A stretch of DNA of 22,163 nt from Methylococcaceae bacterium. GTDB taxonomy: Bacteria > Pseudomonadota > Gammaproteobacteria > Methylococcales > Methylomonadaceae. The position numbers and the translations under genes were made by a program. The stretch's first letter is position 1; every line of letters starts with the position of its first letter. A model generated the notes under the pieces. It was not told the origin of the DNA and searched no databases. It saw only the letters and a list, made by a program, of their open reading frames with translations. Of the stretch, positions 8,031-16,502 are shown one piece after another. Location of the stretch: positions 1-22,163 of the forward strand of contig CANNLO010000039.1 in the NCBI GenBank assembly GCA_947505055.1, read 5' to 3'.

Positions 8031-9401
8031 GTGATGAAACAAATCATGATACATTCAAAACCGTCAGAAATATTTTCTAAATCTTTTTCTTCATGGTTAG
8101 CGCAATTTGACAGTGCCACTGTTTTTTCAAAGATGTTGGCTTGTTGTGGGTGTTCGGGATTTTATGTGCTCGATAAAAAACAACGGATACTTTATTGGAG
8201 TCCTGGTCTTGAACAGTTATCGGGATTAAAGGCAGAGGAACTTGTTGGCAAACATTGTCCGAAGGACTACGCAATTACCGAAAGCAGTCAAAATAAAGAA
8301 GTGCAGCTAAAGATTAGCCATCCCGAATTCCATACCAGCGAAGTTAAAAATGTTGTTCAGACTTTCCAGGACAAGGCCGGAGCTTTTGCAGGTGGCATAG
8401 GCATGGTTTTTTTAAACATAGAGCCGGTTTTAAAAAATGTTTCACCAGCAGTCCCCGTTGAAACATCACAATGTTTTCAGGGCATCCTCAGTCGCTCACC
8501 GGCTATGCAGGCAGTATTTCAAATTATTCAGAATGCGGCGGAAACCGAAGCTACCGTTTTGGTCAGAGGTGAGAGTGGTTCCGGAAAGGAGTTGGTTGCC
8601 AGAGCTATTCATGATTTAAGTGGCCGACAAAATGCACCATTTTTGGCAATTAATTGCGCGGCCTTATCCAGCAATTTGTTGGAAAGTGAATTGTTTGGCC
8701 ATATGCGTGGCGCTTTTACCGGGGCTATTAAAGATCATAGTGGGTTGTTTCAACGGGCGCGGGGCGGAACCTTGTTTCTGGATGAAATAGCCGAATTGCC
8801 GTTAGAATTGCAAGCCAAACTGCTGCGAGTGATACAGGAAAGAAACTATATTCCGGTGGGCGGCGACCGTTCCATTGATGTTGATGTGCGTATTGTAGCG
8901 GCAACACACCGATCGCTCAGGGAAGAAGTTAAAAGCGGGCGCTTCCGTGAGGATTTAATGTACCGCTTGCGAGTGGTGCCAATTTTTTTGCCGCCGTTAC
9001 GAGAACGTCGGGAAGACATCAGTTTGTTGATTTGGCACTTTATCCAGCAACATAATAGGGCCAATTTCAGGAAGATCGAAAAAATCGAGCCTCAAGGGAT
9101 GCGGGTTTTGCTGGATTACTACTGGCCTGGCAATATCAGAGAACTGCATAATGTCGTCGAATATGCGTTTGCGGTCGGTCGCGGAACGGTTTTACGCTTG
9201 TCGGAATTACCCCCTGAATTTAGAGAACCTCAGGCAATTAATCAACCAATTCAGAAGAGTGAGCCACTGTCGGAACTGGAAGAATCAGTGGCCATTAGGA
9301 AAGCTTTGGAGCAAAGTAATGATCGGATTACAGAAGCGGCAAGATTGCTGGGTATGAGCCGGGCAACTTTCTGGCGCAAGCGCAAGTTTTATGGCTTATA
9401 A
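8031..9401 (+). CDS. Sigma-54-dependent activator with Cys-bearing PAS-like sensor
   Basis: This is a 456-residue enhancer-binding protein counted from GTG 8031; ATGs at 8034 and 8046 are alternatives, and none has a strong ribosome site. Residues about 35-133 look like a PAS domain ([23 protein letters not shown]) with cysteines at 38, 39, 41 and 76. The AAA+ domain has Walker A GESGSGKE (180-187), the sigma-54 contact loop GAFTGA (227-232), Walker B FLDE (249-252) and an R-finger region (FREDLMYRL). The C-terminus is a Fis-type helix-turn-helix ([20 protein letters not shown]). It opens 5-base-type promoters of the -24/-12 class, and the nearest is that of the sulfide operon. The layout recalls FisR of Cupriavidus, which senses sulfane sulfur through cysteines. 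Equivalence is inferred, not shown. Confidence 0.9.
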   Translation: MMKQIMIHSKPSEIFSKSFSSWLAQFDSATVFSKMLACCGCSGFYVLDKKQRILYWSPGLEQLSGLKAEELVGKHCPKDYAITESSQNKEVQLKISHPEFHTSEVKNVVQTFQDKAGAFAGGIGMVFLNIEPVLKNVSPAVPVETSQCFQGILSRSPAMQAVFQIIQNAAETEATVLVRGESGSGKELVARAIHDLSGRQNAPFLAINCAALSSNLLESELFGHMRGAFTGAIKDHSGLFQRARGGTLFLDEIAELPLELQAKLLRVIQERNYIPVGGDRSIDVDVRIVAATHRSLREEVKSGRFREDLMYRLRVVPIFLPPLRERREDISLLIWHFIQQHNRANFRKIEKIEPQGMRVLLDYYWPGNIRELHNVVEYAFAVGRGTVLRLSELPPEFREPQAINQPIQKSEPLSELEESVAIRKALEQSNDRITEAARLLGMSRATFWRKRKFYGL

Positions 9402-9690
9402 AAGTGACCCGCAAAGTTATGATTTGATCAGGTTTTTAGGCCGTGCCGTGCGCACCTTGGAAATTAAGGTACACCTTGTTCCGGGATTATGACGGAGCTC
9501 CGTTTAACATCAGTTATTACTGATTGAGTTTAATAGTATGAATAAAGTTAGACAATAAGTATAAATATCTATGCAATGCAAATTAAGCTTGAGGTATAGT
9601 CAATTTTTGCGTGCCTTAGAATAAATGACTCTTGTTTATGAATAAGGTTTAAATTATCCCGTTTTTAATAACTAGCTGATTGGCATAAAA
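9402..9690. other. Intergenic spacer, no gene seen
   Basis: These 289 AT-rich bases separate the sigma-54 regulator from the binding-protein gene. I see a 12-base perfect palindrome ACGGAGCTCCGT at 9492-9503 (no loop, so not a hairpin) and a short ACCTT/AAGGT pair. No convincing terminator or promoter is visible, though the promoter of the next two genes must lie here. Confidence 0.5.
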
Positions 9691-10545
9691 ATGTATAAAT
9701 TCCTGTTATCTTTTCGTTTTGGTTTATGTCTGATCTTCGGCCTTATGGTATCCGGATCAACAATGGCTGCAAGTGAGACCGCCAAGCCTTATAGCGTCTA
9801 TATTGTGCCTCAACTGACCCCGGTCGCGACTCATAAAGCCTGGACCCCGGTGCTGGAAAAATTGGCAACGGCGACAGGGTTGGAGTTTGAGTTGAATGTC
9901 GAGTCCAGTATTCCAGCTTTTGAGCAGGTGATGGCGACAGGTACACCGGATTTTGCTTTTATGAACCCCTATCATATGATTATCGCCAAACGTGATAAAG
10001 GTTATAGTCCTTTGCTCCGGGATTCAAAAAACATGCTAGAGGGCATCTTGGTTGTTAGAAAAAACGGCGAAATAAAATCCCTGGAAGATCTTAAAGATAA
10101 AACACTGAGTTTTCCGGCGCCCAATGCCTTTGCCGCTTCGCTTTTTATGCGGGCGCTGTTGGCACAACAAAATATCACTATTACGCCCAGTTATGTCAAA
10201 ACGCACAGCAATGTTTATCGTAGCGTCTTGCTGGGTGACGTGGCCGCAGGTGGAGGGGTTAATAATACGTTTCAGAGAGAGCCTAAAGATGTAAGCGACC
10301 AATTACAGCTTTTATATGTTACGCCTAAAACAGCGCCTCATCCTTTGGCAGTAAACCCACGCATTCCTGAAGCGGTATGTGTCAAAGTTCTCGAAGCGTT
10401 TATTCAACTGGCTGCTGATCCGGTCAATGCGGTGCTGTTCGATGCTATCCAAATGCCGATACCGGTGCCAGCGGATTATGCCCGAGATTACCGCTCACTT
10501 GAAGCACTTGGTCTTGAGAAATTTGCAGTGATTGGCGGCGATTGA
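9691..10545 (+). CDS. PhnD-like periplasmic binding protein (sensor-associated)
   Basis: This 284-residue secreted solute-binding protein belongs to the phosphate/phosphite/phosphonate (PhnD) superfamily. The signal peptide has core FGLCLIFGLMVSGSTMA with cleavage near residue 27. Fold features include YSVYIVPQLTPVATHKAWTP at the start of the mature part, the motif DFAFMNPYHMIIAKRDKGY and the LEDLKDKTLSFPAPNAFAAS block. No ABC permease or ATPase is near. Instead its stop overlaps the start of a membrane hybrid kinase (TTGA), so it probably presents a ligand to that kinase rather than feeding a transporter. AioX-type sensors for arsenite use the same fold in this way. The ligand here is unknown; oxyanions are only a guess. 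Confidence 0.85.
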   Translation: MYKFLLSFRFGLCLIFGLMVSGSTMAASETAKPYSVYIVPQLTPVATHKAWTPVLEKLATATGLEFELNVESSIPAFEQVMATGTPDFAFMNPYHMIIAKRDKGYSPLLRDSKNMLEGILVVRKNGEIKSLEDLKDKTLSFPAPNAFAASLFMRALLAQQNITITPSYVKTHSNVYRSVLLGDVAAGGGVNNTFQREPKDVSDQLQLLYVTPKTAPHPLAVNPRIPEAVCVKVLEAFIQLAADPVNAVLFDAIQMPIPVPADYARDYRSLEALGLEKFAVIGGD

Positions 10546-12833
10546 TTTCCAAATCTAAAAGTCTTTTTGTTCGCCTGGCCCTGGCGGGGGCCATGGGTTC
10601 GCTGTTGTCAGTATTTGCGCTTGGCGCTTATGTCGCTTACGAACAAGGTGAACTGGCAACTCAATCAGCGCATCGGGAATCGTATTTAATCACGACCGGT
10701 CTTGCAACAGCGCTTGCGTCCGATCTCATTATTAAAAATTATGGCGGTATTGATCAGACCATTTTTCAATTTACTACCCATCTTAATTTAGACAGTTTTC
10801 TGGTTGCCAATGCTAAAGGCAATGTTATAGTCGAGGCGAGATGGAATGTTAAAAGTGAAAACTGGGAGTTGTTTCATGGGGGTACTGTCGAACTTCCTGT
10901 CAAAACCGGGATTCTTCCCTTGATACAAGGCAATCATATTGTCACTTGGGCACCAATTAATGCCGGCAATGTTATTGGTTGGGTGCGCTCTGACATGCCA
11001 ATGGATCAGATTACCGCGACACAGCACAAAATCTTGGAGGAAACCGTGTTTGTCGCCGTTCTGGCGGTGGTGCTATCGATGCTTGTCGTAGTAATAGCCT
11101 TACGCCGCCCTATAGAGCAACTTAGGCGCGCCACGGAATTTGCCGGTATATTGCCTGAAAAACATGGGCAGGTTCTCAAGCAAGTTTCTTCAGTCTCTGA
11201 ATTGCAGCATCTTTTTTCCGCATTAAATACGGCCTCTGAGAAACTGCATAAGCAGGATCAGGAGCTAAAGATGCTTAATACCTTGATCGAATATAGTGAA
11301 GATCCTATTTATATTATTGATGTAGAAGATGACTTCAGGATGGTTTTTGCTAATGACGCGGCTTGTCGTCATTATGGTGTTTCAAGAGAAAAATTGTTAT
11401 CTCTGCGCGTAACAGACTGGGATACGGAGATTGATTCGGCAAAGCTTGTCACCTTTTGGTTAGACATTAAGCAGAACGGTCATTTGACTTTTTACACCAA
11501 ACATCTTGTTGCTGGTGGTGACATCGTTCCGGTAGAAGTTTCGGCTAATTATATACGCTATGCCGGACGTGAGTTTATAGCCGGCTTTTTTCGTGATATC
11601 CGGGAGCGGGTAAAAGTTGAACAGGAACTTAGAGAGTCTAGAGATTTGGCTGAGCAGGTTGCCCGATCTAAGACCGAGTTTTTGGCAAACATGAGTCACG
11701 AGATACGCACGCCAATGAACGGTATCATCGGACTGGCTCAGTTAGCGCTGAATCTGCCGACAGATCCGGATCTCAGGGATTATCTCAGCAAAATATATAC
11801 GTCTTCCCATAGTCTGCTTAGCATTCTTAACGACATCCTGGACTTTTCAAAGCTTGAAGCCGGGCGGATGACAATTGAGCATAATCCCTTCGATCTGGAT
11901 TTGGTGCTGGATAATTTGCGAAATCTGTTTGAAGAGGGCGCAAATGCCAAGCAGCTTAATTTTATTATCGAAATTGATCCGGACACGCCCCGTAACCTGA
12001 TCGGTGATGCCATGCGTATTCAGCAGATTATTTCCAATCTGTTGGGGAACGCTATCAAGTTTTCTGAGCACGGCTATGTTGCAATCAGGATAGGCTTTAA
12101 AAAGCAGGAAACGGGCGGTATTATTCTCGGTTTTATTATTCAGGATACCGGCATAGGCATAGCCCAAGAAGACCTGAATAAGCTTTTTCAACCCTTCAGT
12201 CAGATTGATGGTTCGGTGACCAGGAAATTTGGCGGCACCGGCTTGGGTTTATCCATTAGTCAAAGTCTGTTGCGACTGATGGGTGGAGAATTTTCTATTA
12301 GCAGTCAGCCAAATCGCGGAACATCGATTCGATTTGAGCTTGAACTCGACCTTGCAGCGCAGGGAAGTGTAAAAAAAATCAGTTATCGTGCCCGACTTAA
12401 AGAAGGCGAGTTGACGCAAGATTTACAGAAAGCGGGTTTCAATCTTCAGGGGGTTCGAATTCTAATGGCTGAAGATAACCGAATTAACCAGAAAGTGGTC
12501 AGTGAGTTTCTAAAGTTTTCTGGTGTTGAGGTTTTTATCGCAAATAATGGTCAGGAAGCATTAGATCTACTTGAACAGCATGATTTTAATATCATCCTGA
12601 TGGATGTGCAAATGCCGGTTATGGACGGAATAGAGGCGACACGTATTATTCGGACGCAGACACAATATGCTAATCTCCCGATCATTGCCCTAACAGCCGG
12701 AGTTACCCAAGAAGAGCAGGAGAGTTACTTTGCTGTGGGCATGAATGATTTTATTCCCAAGCCGGTTAATCCTCAAATGCTCATCACTTGTTTGAATAAT
12801 TGGGTGGCTAAAGGTAAAAATACCCGAACTTAG
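10542..12833 (+). CDS. Hybrid sensor histidine kinase (TM-sensor-TM-PAS-HisKA-HATPase-REC)
   Basis: This 763-residue membrane kinase starts with TTG, overlapping the TGA of the binding-protein gene. Helix 1 is at about residues 9-32. A periplasmic domain of roughly 130 residues follows, then helix 2 (VFVAVLAVVLSMLVVVIAL) and a HAMP-like linker. A PAS domain covers about 245-365 (SEDPIYIIDVEDDFRMVFAND). The phosphoacceptor His386 sits in ANMSHEIRTPMNG. The ATP-binding domain shows NLLGNAIKFS, DTGIGI and GGTGLGLSIS. A receiver domain ends the protein, with acidic residues AEDN, phosphoacceptor Asp688 in LMDVQMPVMDG, and the switch Thr and Lys in ALTAG and PKP. No separate response regulator or Hpt protein lies beside it, so the output partner is elsewhere. 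Coupling to the PhnD-like protein suggests that protein is its ligand detector. Confidence 0.92.
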   Translation: MISKSKSLFVRLALAGAMGSLLSVFALGAYVAYEQGELATQSAHRESYLITTGLATALASDLIIKNYGGIDQTIFQFTTHLNLDSFLVANAKGNVIVEARWNVKSENWELFHGGTVELPVKTGILPLIQGNHIVTWAPINAGNVIGWVRSDMPMDQITATQHKILEETVFVAVLAVVLSMLVVVIALRRPIEQLRRATEFAGILPEKHGQVLKQVSSVSELQHLFSALNTASEKLHKQDQELKMLNTLIEYSEDPIYIIDVEDDFRMVFANDAACRHYGVSREKLLSLRVTDWDTEIDSAKLVTFWLDIKQNGHLTFYTKHLVAGGDIVPVEVSANYIRYAGREFIAGFFRDIRERVKVEQELRESRDLAEQVARSKTEFLANMSHEIRTPMNGIIGLAQLALNLPTDPDLRDYLSKIYTSSHSLLSILNDILDFSKLEAGRMTIEHNPFDLDLVLDNLRNLFEEGANAKQLNFIIEIDPDTPRNLIGDAMRIQQIISNLLGNAIKFSEHGYVAIRIGFKKQETGGIILGFIIQDTGIGIAQEDLNKLFQPFSQIDGSVTRKFGGTGLGLSISQSLLRLMGGEFSISSQPNRGTSIRFELELDLAAQGSVKKISYRARLKEGELTQDLQKAGFNLQGVRILMAEDNRINQKVVSEFLKFSGVEVFIANNGQEALDLLEQHDFNIILMDVQMPVMDGIEATRIIRTQTQYANLPIIALTAGVTQEEQESYFAVGMNDFIPKPVNPQMLITCLNNWVAKGKNTRT

Positions 12834-13116
12834 AAGGATGAAGCTTCAAGGCTCAAGCTTTAATGGCGGCGGTTCGAGCTTTGAGTTTCAAAGTCGAAAG
12901 AAAAAGGACGAAAATTCAAGATCTGAGCTTCAAAGCTGATAAGCAATGGGTGAAGAGTGGAGCATAAGGCTTGGTGCTTTGAGATTAGAGCTCGGGATTT
13001 AGGGGGCGGAACATGGAGATTGGAGAATGAAAAGCGAGGGATGGAGATCAAAGGATGGCCAATATACTATTTTGCAATCGATTAGTGGCTTTGACAGTCA
13101 CCTTAAAATTAACATA
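12834..13116. other. Purine-skewed spacer with recurring GCTTTGAG-like words
   Basis: About 200 bases (12834-13070) of the plus strand are strongly rich in A and G. They repeat loose variants of the same words: GAGCTTTGAG at 12876, GAGCTTCAAAGC at 12925, GTGCTTTGAGATTAGAGCTC near 12973, and GGAGATTGGAGA before 13027. CTTTGA-GTT-TCAAAG (12879-12893) is an inverted repeat. No clear terminator or gene is visible. An ATG at 13027 opens an in-frame extension of the next gene, but it reads through this odd sequence and is unlike the family N-terminus. Confidence 0.5.
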
Positions 13117-14343
13117 ATGAACCCAACTCTGGAAATATTCTCTCAAGGCGAAGAAGTCGTTACTGGTCAAACCGTTGATACCAATGCTGCCTGGCTTTCA
13201 GAGCAGGTGGTCACACTGGGCTTTACGGTAACCCGGCATACTGTGGTCGGCGACAAGCTGGATGATTTGGTGTCTTTGTTACGTGAAATATCAACACGTG
13301 CTGATTGCTGTATCTGTACCGGTGGACTCGGTCCTACCAGCGATGACTTGACCGCCGAGGCGGTGGCCAAAGCCTTTGATCTGCCGCTGGAGTTTGACGC
13401 TGTCGCTTATGAACAAATCAAACGTTTTTTCACCATAAGAAATCGCGCTATGCCCGAAGCAAATCGCAAACAGGCATTGTTTCCAAAAGGTGCAGAACCA
13501 ATTGATAATGCCTGGGGAACCGCTCCGGGATTTTCCTTGCAAGTTGGACGCTGCTGGTTTGCCTTTGCGCCGGGCGTACCGACAGAAATGCGCCATTTGT
13601 TTGAAGAATCGATCGGGCCAACGTTGGCAAACCGGTTTTTGTTAAAGCCGCCACGATTAGTCACCATCAAAACCTTGGGCATTGGCGAGTCTGACATACA
13701 GCAACGCCTTAATGGCATTACAATTCCGGCGCCGATACAGCTGGGTTTTAGGGCAAGCCCAGATGATGTGCAAACTAAATTACTATTTCCACAGGATTAC
13801 CCGGAAACTGCCATGACTGCTTTGGTAGTAGATATTGCAAAAACACTGGGCGACAATGTGTTCGCGATTGATGGTTTGGGAACTGCTGGCGGTGATCTGG
13901 TTTTTACCATCGATCAGTTAATGTCAGCCGGAAAATACGGCTTGGCTGTTGTCGAAACAGCCAGTCAGGGCTTATTGGCGGCCAAATGCGTAGGGTTGGA
14001 ATGGTTGCTGGAATCCTGTTATCAGCATTCTCTGGAAAAACTGGGGCAAAAACTGGCTGTTACTGTTAATAAAGATGATTTATGTGCCACAAGCAAAGCC
14101 TTGGCTAGCGCGATTCAGAGTTCCAGTGCCGCCGATTTTGTGCTGGTTCAGCTCTATTCTGGAAATAATACGTTATTTCACGATAAAGATCAGGCCATTA
14201 TTCTATATAATGGGCTACTGACTAAAGATGGATTTTTTCAAAACACCCATTCAGTGGTCGGCCCGATTAAACGCAAGCAAAATCAGGCGGCATTACTGGC
14301 ACTGGATTTATTACGACGTTACTTACAACATAAAGAACTTTAA
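13117..14343 (+). CDS. CinA-like protein with diverged C-terminal domain
   Basis: This is a 408-residue protein from the ATG at 13117, chosen because MNPTLEIFSQGEEVVTGQTV matches the usual CinA N-terminus. The in-frame ATG at 13027 would add 30 unrelated residues. The N-terminal MoaB/CinA domain (about 1-170) is well kept: DTNAAWLSEQV, CTGGLGPTSDDLTAEAV and the AFAPGVPTEMRHLF block. The C-terminal half aligns with the PncC/CinA NMN amidohydrolase domain but has lost its motifs. ESCTGG is replaced by ETASQG, and the region of TGIAGPGG reads LYSGNNTL. NMN deamidase activity is therefore doubtful. The stop is one base before the start of uup, so the two are co-transcribed. No strong ribosome site is seen. 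Confidence 0.8.
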   Translation: MNPTLEIFSQGEEVVTGQTVDTNAAWLSEQVVTLGFTVTRHTVVGDKLDDLVSLLREISTRADCCICTGGLGPTSDDLTAEAVAKAFDLPLEFDAVAYEQIKRFFTIRNRAMPEANRKQALFPKGAEPIDNAWGTAPGFSLQVGRCWFAFAPGVPTEMRHLFEESIGPTLANRFLLKPPRLVTIKTLGIGESDIQQRLNGITIPAPIQLGFRASPDDVQTKLLFPQDYPETAMTALVVDIAKTLGDNVFAIDGLGTAGGDLVFTIDQLMSAGKYGLAVVETASQGLLAAKCVGLEWLLESCYQHSLEKLGQKLAVTVNKDDLCATSKALASAIQSSSAADFVLVQLYSGNNTLFHDKDQAIILYNGLLTKDGFFQNTHSVVGPIKRKQNQAALLALDLLRRYLQHKEL

Positions 14344-14344
14344 A

Positions 14345-16249
14345 ATGCCCTTATTACGATTGTCCAACGTATCCATCGCTTTTGGAACTCACGCTTTATT
14401 AAACAACTCTGATTTCCAGCTCGATGCTGGAGAGCGAGTTGGTTTGTTAGGCCGTAACGGCGAAGGTAAATCAACTTTGATGAAGATTATTGCCGGCAAT
14501 ATTCAGGCCGATCATGGTGAAATCTGGAGGCAACCCGAATTACGATTGGCCTGGCTGGAGCAAACTCCGGATTTGCCCGATGATGCAACTATCTACGATG
14601 CTGTGGCTGGCGGTTTGGGGGAGTTGGGCGAATGGATTACCCGTTATCATGAGCTGTCTTTGACGATGGATTACGATGATGACAAGGCGTTAAATGAATT
14701 GGGCGATTTACAGCATCAACTTGAAACTCATAACGGCTGGCATTTTCAGCAACGCGTTGAAACTACCTTAACCAAATTAGAATTACCCGGTGAATTGAAA
14801 ATCAGCGGTTTGTCAGGCGGTTGGAAGCGCCGTGTAGCCTTGGCTCGCGCCTTGGTAATGGACCCTGAAGTTTTGTTACTGGATGAGCCGACCAACCATC
14901 TGGACTTTGAAAGTATTACCTGGCTTGAAGATCAGTTGCTGACTTTTCAGGGTGCAGTGTTATTTGTTACCCATGACCGGTCATTCTTACAAAAACTGGC
15001 AACACGAATTGTCGATCTTGATCGCGGTAATCTGGTGTCCTGGCAGGGCACTTATGACGATTATTTAACCAGGAAAGCGGCAGCGCTGGAAGATGAAGCC
15101 AATCAAAATTCCGAGTTTGACAAGAAGTTGGCCGATGAAGAAGTTTGGATCAGGCAGGGCGTAAAAGCCAGACGCACAAGAAATGAAGGTCGTGTCAGAG
15201 CGCTGGAAAAATTACGCGCTGAACGCTCGCAGCGTCGAAACACCCAAGGCACCAGCAAAATGTCTTTGGAGCGGGGCGATGCGTCGGGTAAAAAAGTGGT
15301 TGAAGTTAACGACATCAGTTTTGCTTATGAAGACCGGGATATCGTCAGAAATTTTTCTACGCTGATTCAACGGGGCGATAAAATCGGACTCATTGGCCCT
15401 AACGGTGCTGGTAAATCGACTTTGTTAAAATTGCTGTTGAAACAGTTAGCGCCAACCAGTGGTTCGGTAGAGCAGGGCACCAAACTCGAAATTGCTTATT
15501 TTGACCAGTTGCGCGATCAACTTGATCCGAATATGACCGTTGCGGAAACTGTCGCTGACGGTAATGACTTTGTCGAAATTGCCGGTAATCAGCGTCATGT
15601 AATGTCTTATTTGGGTGATTTTTTGTTTGCTCCGGCGCGCGCGCGTTCACCGGTCAAAAGTTTATCGGGCGGTGAGAAAAACCGCTTGCTGTTGGCGCGT
15701 TTATTCACCAAACCATCTAATCTGATCATCATGGATGAGCCAACCAACGACCTTGATTTAGAAACCTTGGAGTTGCTGGAAGAAAAACTGGTTGATTTTG
15801 ATGGGACTTTATTAATAGTGAGTCATGATCGGGCATTTTTAGATAACGTAGTTACCAGCGTTTTCGTGTTGGATGGGACTGGTGAAGTTGATGAATTCGT
15901 CGGCGGTTATACCGACTGGATGAATTATGTAAAACAAGCTAAAAAAACTGAAACTGCCAAGTTGGTTAAACAGGTAAAACCTGCCACACCATCGCCAGAA
16001 AAATCGGTAGTCAAAAAAAAGTTAAGTTTTAAAGAGCAACAGGAACTGGATAAATTGCCGGAACAGATTGCCGAACTGGAAGCTAAGCAAGTCGAGCTAA
16101 ATAAGCAAATCAGTGCACCGGAGTTTTATAAAAAAGATCAAATGGTCGTTTCCAAAACGCTTGATGAATTGAAGCAAATAGAAACTAAACTTGAGAAAAT
16201 TTACCAACGTTGGGATGAATTGGAAGCTTTGACCGAAACTAATAGCTAA
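14345..16249 (+). CDS. uup: ABC-F ATPase Uup
   Basis: This 634-residue soluble protein has two fused ABC ATPase domains and no membrane helices, the ABC-F plan; E. coli Uup is about the same size. Domain 1 has Walker A GRNGEGKS (36-43), signature LSGGWKRR and Walker B LLLDEPTNHLD. Domain 2 has GPNGAGKST, LSGGEKNR and IIMDEPTNDLD. The linker between them contains the charged segment of ABC-F proteins (RQGVKARRTRNEGRVRALEK). A C-terminal coiled coil (about 565-630) identifies Uup rather than EttA or YheS. Uup is linked to ribosome function and to precise excision of transposons in E. coli. The start is MPLLRLSNVSIAFG at 14345, one base after the CinA-like stop; a 39-codon extension to 14228 overlaps that gene and is not credible. 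Confidence 0.93.
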   Translation: MPLLRLSNVSIAFGTHALLNNSDFQLDAGERVGLLGRNGEGKSTLMKIIAGNIQADHGEIWRQPELRLAWLEQTPDLPDDATIYDAVAGGLGELGEWITRYHELSLTMDYDDDKALNELGDLQHQLETHNGWHFQQRVETTLTKLELPGELKISGLSGGWKRRVALARALVMDPEVLLLDEPTNHLDFESITWLEDQLLTFQGAVLFVTHDRSFLQKLATRIVDLDRGNLVSWQGTYDDYLTRKAAALEDEANQNSEFDKKLADEEVWIRQGVKARRTRNEGRVRALEKLRAERSQRRNTQGTSKMSLERGDASGKKVVEVNDISFAYEDRDIVRNFSTLIQRGDKIGLIGPNGAGKSTLLKLLLKQLAPTSGSVEQGTKLEIAYFDQLRDQLDPNMTVAETVADGNDFVEIAGNQRHVMSYLGDFLFAPARARSPVKSLSGGEKNRLLLARLFTKPSNLIIMDEPTNDLDLETLELLEEKLVDFDGTLLIVSHDRAFLDNVVTSVFVLDGTGEVDEFVGGYTDWMNYVKQAKKTETAKLVKQVKPATPSPEKSVVKKKLSFKEQQELDKLPEQIAELEAKQVELNKQISAPEFYKKDQMVVSKTLDELKQIETKLEKIYQRWDELEALTETNS

Positions 16250-16256
16250 TCCCAAA

Positions 16257-16289
16257 TCAGGCGCAATGGACTTAATCCATTGCGCCTGA
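16257..16289 (+). terminator. Hairpin after uup
   Basis: Perfect 14-base arms TCAGGCGCAATGGA and TCCATTGCGCCTGA flank a five-base loop CTTAA, eight bases after the uup stop. The stem is very strong, but no T-run follows on either side. It probably ends or stabilises the uup message. Its right arm also contains the -35 of the tRNA promoter. Confidence 0.65.
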
Positions 16290-16308
16290 ATCAAATATCG
16301 TTTATTCT
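16280..16308 (+). promoter_or_regulatory. Sigma-70 promoter of tRNA-Ser
   Basis: TTGCGC (16280-16285), 17 bases, then TATTCT (16303-16308) lies about 40 bases before the tRNA. A GC-rich stretch (CGCGGC) follows the -10, as is common at stringently controlled stable-RNA promoters. The match is moderate. Confidence 0.5.
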
Positions 16309-16346
16309 ACGCGGCTTCTCGTTATCCACGAGGAGATGAAAATGCA

Positions 16347-16434
16347 GGAGAGATGGCCGAGTGGTCGAAGGCGCACGCCTGGAAAGTGTGTATACGGCAA
16401 CGTATCGAGGGTTCGAACCCCTCTCTCTCCGCCA
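16347..16434 (+). tRNA. tRNA-Ser (anticodon GGA)
   Basis: This is an 88-base tRNA with an encoded CCA end. The acceptor stem GGAGAGA (16347-16353) pairs with TCTCTCC (16424-16430). The D arm begins GGCCGAGTGG. The anticodon GGA is at 16381-16383 in the loop CTGGAAAG. A long variable arm (TATACGGCAACGTATCG region) shows the class II type, and the T arm has GGTTCGAACCCC. It reads UCC and UCU. The body closely resembles the E. coli GGA isoacceptor as I recall it. Confidence 0.97.
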
Positions 16435-16465
16435 TTTAAGCATCCAGCGAGATGCAAAGAACACC

Positions 16466-16502
16466 AAAAACCCGCAAGTTATATGGCTTAGCGGGTTTTT
16501 TA
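16466..16502 (+). terminator. Intrinsic terminator of tRNA-Ser
   Basis: Arms AAAAACCCGC (16466-16475) and GCGGGTTTTT (16491-16500) give a GC-rich stem with a T-run on the plus strand. An inner AAG/CTT pair may shorten the loop. It stands 31 bases after the tRNA. Confidence 0.88.

Noticed and set aside
9492..9503. Perfect palindrome ACGGAGCTCCGT
   Set aside because: It has no loop, no second copy and no clear position relative to a promoter; too little to call an operator.
11847..12191. 114-codon minus-strand frame opposite the hybrid kinase
   Set aside because: It is antisense to the HisKA/HATPase region, so it is a mirror of coding bias.
13027..13116. Thirty-codon N-terminal extension of the CinA-like protein from ATG 13027
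   Set aside because: It reads through the purine-skewed spacer and has no relation to the family N-terminus, which starts cleanly at 13117, although GGAG precedes it.
13091..13118. TTGACA-N16-CATAAT promoter match
   Set aside because: The -10 overlaps the chosen CinA-like start codon, so a transcript from it would begin inside the gene. Probably chance.
14228..14344. Thirty-nine-codon N-terminal extension of Uup
   Set aside because: It lies wholly inside the CinA-like gene in another frame; the ABC-F fold begins at MPLLRLSN.
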